From the NCBI GenBank assembly GCA_037179515.1, contig JAXCGZ010000059.1, forward strand, positions 30,001-94,000: DNA of 64,000 bases, written 5' to 3'. Positions 53,053 to 64,000 of this stretch are shown one piece after another. A program made the position numbers and the translations under genes. Within the stretch, counting starts at the first letter, position 1; each line of letters opens with the position of its first letter. This DNA comes from Halocaridina rubra. Taxonomy: Eukaryota; Arthropoda; Malacostraca; Decapoda; Atyidae. The notes below the pieces were generated by a model that was not told the DNA's origin, did no database searches, and saw only the letters and a program-made list of their open reading frames with translations.

Positions 53053-54686
53053 ATGGAAGTGTCGCAGGAGGCTCCCAAAGCCTCAAGAGGCGCAGTAGAA
53101 GTGGGAGGTGTAAGTGCAGCTGAAGAAGAAGAAGAGACGCTTGCCAAAGAAGTGGTGGAGCAAGATGCACTAAATGCAGTTACGAAGATGGTGTTGTTGC
53201 AAGGGAATGCGAGCGATAACGAAGCTCAGGAATACGAAGAAAGTGAAATAGCCAGACTGATTGTGTCTGAGTCGTCGTTGTCAAGTGATAGTCATTGTTC
53301 GGATAAATCAAAGATGAGTGAAGACGGACACAAAGATGTGTCCGAAGAAGTAGCCCTCATACAAGAGAATGGTGATATAAGTGAAAATCTTATGAATGGG
53401 GTAATTGAGAAGTGTGACATTCATCAAGAAAGTCCTGGAGTGTCAGGCACCCATACGCCTTTTAACAATGCCTTCCAATTGGATGGCAAACTCACAGAGG
53501 AAAACGGTGATGATAGAAGTGACGATGAAGCCACCTTTGAGGTGTCTGATCTTATTAACGAAATTCTGCATCAGTCCTCATATTTGGACGATGGAGGGCT
53601 GAACGGTTTGGAATTTGTTGATACCATACCAGATGCATTGGATGCAGGAAGTGTCGACATGGGTGTTACTAGTACAGAAGGTGTTCTACCTGTTTTTGTC
53701 ACTCGTAAAGAAGAAAGGCCATCATCACCTGACTCTGATTCTAATATGACCACAGCAAGTGAGGGATCATCTTCCACAAGTCAGCTGTCAGCAGCATCTA
53801 CACACACCTCTGATCTAAATGCATTCATACGTTCAGAAAGTAGAGAGCTCCTGAATCAACTCATTACGTCAGCGGATATGTCAGAATTTGAACTGAAATC
53901 TCATTTAGATAGTATTAAAGATCAGACGCCTACACTAGATGTGGAAAATTTAGAAGTCCTGAGCCTCACTGTACCGAATAGCACTGTTGAAAAACTAAGG
54001 GTCTTGGATCCCATCGATGGCTTAGACATACTTGAGATTACAGAAGATTCTGGTGTTTTAGAAATTGAACGTCCACCAGGAGTGGAGTTAGTCAGTGAAT
54101 CGCAGAGCGTTGTTATTAGTAATAATACTGTATCCAAAGCTGAGTGCTGTAATGCAGACGGCAGAGTGTCACCAAGTGAGATAGATAATTCTACCATCCA
54201 TATCCCTGGAACCGTACTGGAGGGTCCAACTTGTGCAGCAGTTGATTCTCATGAAGAAATAATGCCCACTGTGCAAAATGGAATAAATTTTAGCTTTGCA
54301 AAATCTGAAGATATAATATCAGAAACGGTTTCGAGAAATGTAACGGAGAGTTTAGAAGACATAAATATCGAAAATTCTCTTATTAAGGATGCCAAATTTA
54401 TTAGTGATATTGGCGAGACTTTAGCAGCTTTAGAAACTCTTTCTCTTGATACGAAAGTTGCAGAAGATAATTTAGAAAACTTAGTAGACGATACTGTCAC
54501 GGAAATAGGTAGCTCAAGAAAAGAAGAGCAGATAGTTGATAACCACTTTGAAGGCAAATGTTTGGAAAATGGAATCGACAGTGCCAGCAATACTTTACCG
54601 TCTGTTGAAGAGAGGCTACAGGTGCCTGTAGAAGAGAGAGCGACAGACTGCAGTGGACAACAAAATTATGATTGTTCTTGCAAAAG
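53053..54686 (+). CDS. Unrecognised multi-exon gene, exon 1 (large acidic exon)
   Basis: The start ATG at 53053 (MEVSQEAPKASRGAVEVGGV) follows about 150 bases of GC-richer sequence that is probably 5' UTR. The 544-codon exon is acidic and serine-rich, low in aromatic residues and predicted disordered (EEEEETLAKEVVEQD, SESSLSSDSHCSDKS). It has no signal peptide or membrane segment and ends YDCSCK before the donor GTAATA (54687). Exons 1-5 join in phase (1634 + 162 + 140 + 188 + 244 bases) to at least 789 codons; the gene runs on past 62688. The later exons are helical. I do not recognise the protein. A cytoplasmic scaffold or spectrin-like region is a guess only. Confidence 0.88.
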
Positions 54687-57500
54687 GTAATATTTCCTCA
54701 TGACATTGTTTCTGTATATCTATAAAATTTTTGTTTCATTTTCCGAATTATTAATACTGTACATATCTTTTGTTCATAAACTGCACTAGTCAATGACTGT
54801 ATCTTAGAGGAACAGGGATCAGTTAAAAGAAATACTAAGAGTACTTGAGATTGAAGAATGTGGAGTTATATGTAGACAGGGAAAACAGTATATGTGGCAA
54901 TGATGTGCTCTAGTTTTATAGTGACTGAGAGGGTTTTGAAAGGAGTGAGGTATTGTTGGAAGTGATGTGAAATTTTTTGTGATAGTCCTATAGCAATTTT
55001 TGTAACCAAACTATGTAAATAATATTTGGAATAAACAGATTTTTTTTAAGAATAATGTAAATTTAGTGTTATATTAAAAAATACTGTGCTACAGTGGCTT
55101 TCTCGCCAATGGAGGAAGTTTTCATGCACTGGGATACCTTATGTTGCTGATTAGAACAGGATTTCAGAGTACAGTGCATATTAGAAGCAAGATCTGGGAA
55201 AACTTGTCATTTATTTCTCATATGAGGATTAGGAGAATATATTATTAAGATTGAAGAATAAAGAGAGGCCATATTTGTTTAACTACTTAAACGAGTATAA
55301 GTTTTGGAAAATATAGCCTTCCACATGATGGCAAAACTTTATATTTTAATTTTTATGGCATGAATATGTTTTTAGTTGGGTTGTAAGAGTATAAAGTAAT
55401 TTTACAGAACTTACTTTTGTCAGTAGGCTGTAGTATAATTTACTATTTTTTTTGTGCAATTTAACCTTGCTAATGTCTTTAAAAGTATGAATGTGAAATA
55501 TACTTCGAGATAACTTAAAAAATGGTTTGATGAAAAGTTTACAATGAGTTTTTTCCTATGAGGGACTTAGAGTATGAATCATAATTGTGGAGGTTTTGTG
55601 CTTATCCATCATATGTGCCTTTTACTATTCATTTTTATATCAAGACCTTAACCAAAGTGAAGAAAATACTTTGCTTGTCTTTCTTCACAATAACTGTTGC
55701 CTTAATGTTACGAAACATGCCCCTTTAGCCCTTGTTTTGTGGGGTATCTGTGTTTTTAGACTTTCAAAGCTAAAAATGACTGATCATTGGTTCAAGACAG
55801 AAACTCCTTTAAAGCTAGCTACCTTCGTTGTCACATGATTAAAGCTAAGCTCTCCTTTCTCCCACAATTTTCATTATTATATCATGGTGTACACTATATC
55901 TCACATCATCAGAGATATTCGTATTACCACATGCAGCATTGAGTATAGGCGTCTTGGACTGATTTATGTGTTAGGCTAGTACTGTACAGTAATATATACC
56001 AAGCATAAATACTCGAGGATTAGAATGATTTAGTTGGATTCTTGATAATGTGAAAGTACTTGACTGGCTATTCATGATTCAGATGAATTTCTAATTAGTA
56101 AAATATTATAGCTCTTGACAGTAAAGATTATCACATATTGCTTACTTTTAGCAAAATATTGCTAACTCCCACAGCTCTGCAGATATTGTCTATCAACTGT
56201 GAAAATTTCTTATTCCTCCTTTCTTTTGTGGAATTTTGTCTACTTATTCAAGGAGAAATTGCACAACTCATATTTTCATATTAACATGGAATTGCACTAC
56301 TCATTTATGCATATAAACATAGAAGTAATTGATAGTTTAGTTTACCAGTGTATCAGAACATGTAAATGTTATTTTCATTATAAAGCATCATCTACTTGCA
56401 TAATGACTTTTCATTTTGCTGTAGTTAGTTATGGACCTTAGAATACAGTGTTTAAGTGCTTTTGATTTCTGTGTTATGCTTTAGGTTGTTGGTAGCACTT
56501 CCAACTGTATTTCCATAACCTTTAAATTTGAGATATATTGATTTACATTGAAGTCTGTACCTCTTTCTTCATTCAGTAATGGAAAAAGCAGCTTCAACTG
56601 AGTACAGAATAAATATAAAAATGAAAAATTGTTATAAGTTTTATCGCTGCAATGGGATAAATATTGAAAGCTTTCTTTGCCTGTAGCCATTGTCTTATCT
56701 CTGCATATGAATATACATTGTCAGCTTGTTTTGCTTGTATCCATTGTCTTATCGCTGCAAATGAATAGACGTGGTTATATTGCTTCACCCGTAGCCTTTG
56801 TCTAAGCTGTTGATTTTCATTTAATTGTGCTTCAAGTTGCTCTCATTACCCTCACATCTTGTTTAGGATTGTGAAGCCTACCCCTATGGCAACTATATAT
56901 CATTTATGGGCTGATCCGTAATAGTACAATCTCGGAAAGCAAAATAAATCATGCTGGATATTGTATGGATTAGATCGCTGAAAGTTTGCATTTATTAAGT
57001 AGAGTTATAAAGAAATTGAAAGGTTTCATAATGTACTTGTGACATCAAAAAGTTCAATATATGTTGTTGTGCCAGTTTCAGTCTACTGACTATTTTTTAT
57101 CTAGTTCATATTCTTTTATAGTCTTGAGATTTTGTGACTGAATTATAATCAACTTTGTTTTGCATAGATGTTGATGCTGTTCATAGAATATCCTCTTTAG
57201 GTTATACAGTATATGTTTATAAGACACCTTTTCTGGCATGTATGATAGCTTTGTGATTGTGTGCTTTATTTATTTTCAGTAGCGATTCTTATGATTTTGA
57301 GGAAGTTTGGAATGTTTATGTTTGCTAATTTCCTGTAAGAGTCCATATGTGCATAAGTGATACCTTATTCATTTTGTGCTACTAAAGCTGTATTCTGTTT
57401 CATCAAGATATATTTCATGATTATCTATATACTGTACATCCATAAAAGCAACATAGTTGTATAATTAATATCTTTACATCCTTAATTTTGTCTCTACCAG
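54687..57500. other. Intron 1 of the unrecognised gene
   Basis: 2.8 kb, AT-rich, beginning GTAATA and ending TCTCTACCAG. Near 56665-56790 the phrase TGCCTGTAGCCATTGTCTTATC...GCTGCA recurs three times with changes (56680, 56730, 56790), a small decayed tandem repeat. No other gene is seen. Confidence 0.6.
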
Positions 57501-57662
57501 GACCGAAGTGTCTGAGGAGGGAGGAAGTGTAATCGTTGGAGTGTGGGCTGAACTTAGGTCGTCGCTGCGTCAGCTTCATCGCTCAATGATACCACAGTCA
57601 ACGCAAGGCTCTGCTCATCGCTCCAGACCTTCTATCAACAGAATTAAGGCTTTGGCCAATAT
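57501..57662 (+). CDS. Unrecognised gene, exon 2
   Basis: Acceptor CTACCAG, donor GTAAGG (57663). It encodes TEVSEEGGSVIVGVWAELRS, then SLRQLHRSMIPQ and SRPSINRIKALAN. From here the protein changes from acidic and disordered to ordered and helical. Phase 2 joins at both sides. Confidence 0.85.
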
Positions 57663-57975
57663 GTAAGGAACACATGAATTTCATACTCGACACATACTTT
57701 AAAGCTTGATATTTAGAGAACTTGTTTCACAGCTGTTTATAGTAGGTTCCATCAGAGTATTTCAGGTTATTTATTTACTGAGTTTAAGATGTAGTTTAAG
57801 TAACAGCATTATTTAGTAAAGAAGTATGAAGCAAAACCGGAAAGTAACAAGTATGAAATAACTAGGAAAAAGGAGATATATCCATTTTGCTCTTTTAAAG
57901 GGATAGTTTAAGTTTTAGAGCCTATTAAGGAATACCCCTGTATTACTTTTTTCTTTGTGTCTCCATTAGAAGGAA

Positions 57976-58356
<381 letters not shown>

Positions 58357-58483
58357 GAGATGTACGCAGGTTTTGGTCTTTATTATAGGTAGATGTCACA
58401 TGGTCTTATCTTTTTGATATATGTATTAGCAATTTTCATTTTTTATTCATGTTCATATTCATATTAACCTGTCTTTTTAATAG

Positions 58484-58623
58484 GTTGATGTCCCATGATG
58501 CTCATCAGCTTTACCTTCGAATTAGCCATCTGGCCCATGAGCTATGCATTGAGTTAAAGGTGCGCTTGCTCGCCACAATACACGATGCCCCAACGCAGGA
58601 GGATGCTGCGGCTTTCGTTCAAG
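58484..58623 (+). CDS. Unrecognised gene, exon 3
   Basis: Acceptor TTTTTAATAG, donor GTAAAG (58624). It encodes LMSHDAHQLYLRISHLAHEL, CIELKVRLLATIHDAPTQED and AAAFVQ, a strongly helical, histidine/leucine-rich segment. Confidence 0.87.
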
Positions 58624-58633
58624 GTAAAGTATC

Positions 58634-58873
58634 TTGGACTGTTGGAAATTAGAAGATATACACTTTATAGTAAAATATGCTAGAGTAGATGAGATGTTTG
58701 AAGCAGAGATAGAAGTTAGTGCGCAGCCTCCATATTACCGAGCATATAAGCATATGCGTGATAACCTAAATTTAGAAGTTCAAGAGTGTTTTTTAAGACT
58801 GCTTAAAGTAATTGCGGATGCATCCAGAATAATATTATCAGCTCATATTGGGTTATATCCAGAGTGGAGTTAA
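58634..58873 (+). other. Unexplained open frame in intron 3
   Basis: An 80-codon open stretch starting shortly after the exon 3 donor encodes YARVDEMFEAEIEVSAQPPY and CFLRLLKVIADASRIIL, ending IGLYPEWS. Composition and codon use look protein-like rather than random. It has no convincing acceptor in front, so it could be a fragment of an unidentified element, a skipped exon, or chance. Confidence 0.25.
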
Positions 58874-59330
58874 CTTGATATGATGTGTCTTGAACGGATA
58901 TCTGAGGTGAGGCCCATACTCTGCTTTCTCTAAGGCAGATCCTATGGTGTGCCTCCCGTTGACGTCTGTTGTCACCTGATCAGGTTATCAAAGGGGAATA
59001 AATGACATAACCAAATAGAAAGCTAGGAAGCCCTTCTAAAGCAGCCATAGACAGTATATTACATTTAGCAATAATATGATGCAATTTTAATCTGATGATA
59101 CATGTTGAAGTTACATTTTAATAAAAAGTCTACTCAGCTAAATATGTTTAATAAGGCGGGGAATATTACACTGGGAACTTTTCAGTGAAATTTTTTTTAA
59201 AAAGCAATTTTAGAGTCCACAAGTTTTTTTTTTTTTTTTTTTTAATTGAAATGCCTTTTGGAATGCTAGTGTCCCTAGCAGGTTCGAGCTTATAAAAAAA
59301 CTCTTAATATGTACTTTATTTTCATGATAG

Positions 59331-59518
59331 GGGTGTGTGACTCCTACCAGTGGGTTATGAGTGTGTGTGAAGCATTGCATCCTGCGCTAGAACGGCTGGA
59401 TTCAGAACATCTTAGCAGATTCAAACTCAACTGGGTGACGCTTAACATGCATATTTTCCATTCGACTATCTTCACTGAACCTGATGTGCAAGATTATATT
59501 AACATATGTGAAGAAAAG
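59331..59518 (+). CDS. Unrecognised gene, exon 4
   Basis: Acceptor TTTTCATGATAG, donor GTAGTA (59519). It encodes VCDSYQWVMSVCEALHPALE, RLDSEHLSRFKLNWVTLNMH and IFTEPDVQDYINICEEK. It ends in phase 0. Confidence 0.87.
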
Positions 59519-59635
59519 GTAGTAGTATCTCTGATATTTAGTATCATAAGCTTGTATTTACCATGAGCAGTTTTGTTAAGAACTTTCATTATTATTACTA
59601 ATGCATATTGTATTCATATTTGAATTACTGTATGC

Positions 59636-59942
59636 CATGGATTCGCAAACTTTTTCCCTTAAGTAATCCCCGAGCCATAAAACCAACTACCTATATCCCC
59701 ATTAATCTAACACCGAAAATGGAATTGTAATATCGTAAGACTGATTCAATAAACATAGGTACTGCATTGGATATCAAAAACTTATTTACATTATAATAAC
59801 TTTATTAAGCAGTAGCATCGACATCACAAGCAATTTAGAAAAATTTCTGTTTAAAATATTTTTTTGTGTAGCCATCTAAGTACCCCTGGAAAACTTACTG
59901 CAAACTCCTGTGGGTTCGTGAACCCCAGTTTGAGATCCCCTG
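59636..59942. mobile_element. hAT-type MITE with 8-bp target duplication
   Basis: The right end complement reads CAGGGGATCTCAAACTGGGG and the left end CATGGATTCGCAAACTTTTT, imperfect terminal repeats of the CAGNGGTTCTCAAAC type. The flanks are CTGTATGC (59628-59635) and CTGTATGT (59943-59950), an 8-base target duplication with one change. The interior is non-coding. It sits in intron 4. Confidence 0.85.
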
Positions 59943-60618
59943 CTGTATGTTCAAGTGCCTTATGGCTTAGTGACAATGCAGGTATAAATTGATGTACAAA
60001 TGTCCATCATGATTGGGTCATAAAGTGAGAGTAACTTCCACCTTCTTATTCCCTGCTTACTATAAGAGGCTAGGGAAATCGAAAGCTGACTTCATATTGT
60101 CCATCAACAATAGAAGGCGACTAAGGAGGATATATTCATTAGCTAGACACAGAAAATGCTATCTTTTTATTGTCTACTTACTAATGGCTGGCAGTCCCAT
60201 ACTTCCTGTTTTTTATTTTGTCACAGAATAACTTTTAGAAAGAATGAGGATGAGTGGGGTAAAAGGAACCCTTGCTCTCTTCTATTTTGTTCAGTTGTGA
60301 CCACTCTCCTGACTACGGCAGGGTATGGTGTCAAGTTGATAAAAAATAAATATTATTAACCTTTAGTTTAGTGACCTATTGTTATTATTTGTTGGTGGTA
60401 ATAAGCTTTTCAGACTACTAGTAACTGAATATGATCAAGTTTTATATGAGTGACAGGGAACAAACATGCATGCAATAAGAAAGAAAATTGAAAGCAAAAC
60501 TCGCGCATTTGATAATACATATTGAAAAATAATGTATTTTGAGTGTTTTGTTTATGCTCGAATAACAATTAAGCTTCATACAAAATGCAATTTAAAAAAA
60601 AAAAAAAAAAAATAATAA

Positions 60619-62336
<1,718 letters not shown>

Positions 62337-62444
62337 GTATATATGTATGTGGGATTTTATATATTTATTTATTAATTTACTTATTTGTGCATATATTCCT
62401 GATGGCATGGTAATAGTAAAGAACAATTCCTTTACATTTTGCAG

Positions 62445-62688
62445 CTGAATAGTTCACCTGGAGGAGAAGATGTCATAGGTTGCCTCGCTTCTCTCGATCG
62501 TACTCTGTCAGTAGCCGAGAACGTCTGGGTACGCGCAGATGCTCTTTTGCAAGATTATGCAGTGGAGCGTGCTGCCCTCAGTGCTCGTCGCAGGCAGTTA
62601 CTCGCTGATTGGGAACAGTTTAAAGCCCAGCAACAACAGCGTTCACATCAGCAGGAGCAGGGCAAAAATGGTACGCACAAAGACGGTG
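62445..62688 (+). CDS. Unrecognised gene, exon 5 (last visible)
   Basis: Acceptor TTTACATTTTGCAG, donor GTGAGT (62689). It encodes [20 protein letters not shown], then [40 protein letters not shown] and a glutamine/histidine-rich end, a likely helix or coiled coil. The donor and phase 1 end show the gene continues. If unspliced, a TGA follows within three codons. Confidence 0.87.
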
Positions 62689-62944
62689 GTGAGTCATGAT
62701 GTAATGTGACATTTGGTGTATATGCTCCTTCTAGCAGGTATGAGTATACATTCTAGTGTCCCAAGTAGTTGGGTTTATCGTTGCGGATATTGTAATGCAT
62801 TGCAAGATTAGATGCTCATTTAGAGCACTTTATGTGTATTCATTGATCATATAAAGTATGTGAATGCTCTGAAGCAATTTCTTTTCTGTGATATATAAGA
62901 ATATAAGCTCAAGTAATGGGGAAGAGGCAGTTTCTCTGCATATA

Positions 62945-63296
62945 CAGGGGGTCCTTGGTTTACTATGTCTTTGAGTTACGATGTTTCGTGGTTACGATGC
63001 ATCTCCCATAAATTATATCTTTTTTTTTATAATTTTTGGCTAGTATTATGTCTCCCAAGTATAAAGCAAATTCTTCTCATGGCAATGCTTTGAAGAAAAG
63101 GGACGCCATCACCATGGAAGTGAAATTAGATATGGTGAAACACTCGGAAAAGGGAGAAACTTTACTACTGCATTAGCATAGGTGGGTGACATAGGTGCTT
63201 ATTTAGGTGTGTTCTGACTTATGCTGAAAATTGGGTTACATCATATCTTGTGGAACGGAACTCTAATGTAAGTCGAGGACCCCCTGTATATAATTT
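62945..63296 (+). mobile_element. Internally deleted pogo/Tigger-type MITE (352 bp)
   Basis: Inverted ends, left CAGGGGGTCCTTGGTTTACT and right complement CAGGGGGTCCTCGACTTACA, with TA on both sides (62943-62944 and 63297-63298). The inside opens MSPKYKANSSHGNALKKRDA at an ATG at 63049, a transposase N-terminus with the start of a helix-turn-helix, then stops. The catalytic core is missing. Confidence 0.9.
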
Positions 63297-63298
63297 AC

Positions 63299-64000
63299 AG
63301 ATCAAACAAGTGGCATTTGTGATACTGGTAGGATTAAATTCAGTAGTCTTCTTTCATCTATAATAAGAGGGCCAGACTTACCTTATTTTCTTTATTGGCC
63401 AATATTTGTTGGAAGAGGGAAAATTGTTGAATCGAGTTCTGCATTTAAAACAGAATAATTGAATAACCTGGTAGAGGAATACATTTATCTTGACAACACT
63501 GAGTGTCTTAATGAGAAAATTTAACTTTTCTTTGATGTATATTAATTCAAATAGGAATCAGGGAATGGAAGTTAATCAGAGGGTCGGAGAGGGCAAAACT
63601 ACTTGAAGCACTTGAGAAGAGTACAATTTAATAAAGGAATCATTTCTTTTACAGTAGTAGTAAGTGTTTAACTTTGAATGTTGTAGAACAGAGGAGTATT
63701 GAATTGCGGTACATGAAGTGCCTTAGAGGAGTTTCTGCCGTCAGAAAGTCTAATTAAATACAGTAAATCTGAGCTTACCTGATTTGGACACCTTGAAATA
63801 ATCGTGAAGAGGATAACTAGTCAGGTTTATCAGATATTGAGACTTAGGTAGACCAGATAGATGAAGGGATGATTGAAAAGAGGAATAATAGCTCGGGTTA
63901 CCAGGTATTTAGACTTGAGGTAGACAACAAAAGAGATGAAGGGAAGGGGTGTGATGCCATTGTCCAGGAGAGGCCTTGATATGCAGGAGGATGACAGCTA
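63299..64000. other. No gene recognised (probably intron of the 53-kb gene)
   Basis: AT-rich sequence to the window edge, with a loosely repeated phrase about GACTTGAGGTAGAC near 63840 and 63905. No exon with good splice sites is seen. Confidence 0.4.

Overview
This is a window of AT-rich animal nuclear DNA. It is probably from an arthropod, most likely a decapod crustacean. The reasons are spliceosomal introns with clean GT/AG junctions, a ZAD-type C2H2 zinc-finger gene (a class expanded in arthropods), very long (TA)n tracts, and a mixture of CR1/L2-like LINEs, a second LINE family, Tigger/pogo elements and tRNA-type SINEs. The taxon is an inference; no species-diagnostic gene is present.

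Four host loci can be supported. (1) A ZAD + C2H2 zinc-finger gene on + (2119-5459), whose two halves lie in different frames joined at an A9 run. (2) RBM41 on - (18288-19568), intronless here, an RNA-binding protein of the minor-spliceosome U11/U12-65K family. (3) TM2D2 on -, assembled from four exons (35247-35093, 31147-31060, 29741-29626, 20036-19823) into one 190-residue reading frame with signal peptide and TM2 domain. RBM41 starts only 254 bp beyond the TM2D2 stop codon on the same strand. (4) An unrecognised multi-exon gene on + (five exons, 53053-62688, open at 789 codons and continuing past the last visible donor).

The rest is mostly mobile or decayed DNA. At 5.8-8.7 kb lies a decayed chromokinesin (KIF4-like) pseudogene cut by a MULE transposase fragment and a TA-flanked MITE. 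At 8.8-10.1, 16.6-17.3 and 32.4-33.7 kb are decayed copies of one LINE family. At 12.5-14.8, 20.4-21.8, 23.0-27.4, 27.6-28.35 and 62.9-63.3 kb are Tigger/pogo-type elements with visible terminal inverted repeats (TIRs), mostly with TA target duplications, ranging from full length to internally deleted. The TM2D2 introns carry most of the elements between 20 and 35 kb.

From 37.0 to 47.6 kb four copies of a CR1/L2-like LINE lie head to tail on -, each abutting the 3' microsatellite tail of the next. A fifth, nearly complete copy lies on + at about 48.06-52.15 kb. (TA)n and (CT)n tracts separate the two orientations. The introns of the 53-63 kb gene hold a 374-bp (TA)n tract, a 307-bp hAT-type MITE with an 8-bp target duplication, and a fragment of the 23-kb Tigger element with an expanded ~175-bp tandem array. 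I found no new defence or biosynthetic system. The items most worth following are the slippery-site frame junction in the zinc-finger gene, the TM2D2-RBM41 arrangement, and the tail-into-tail LINE array.
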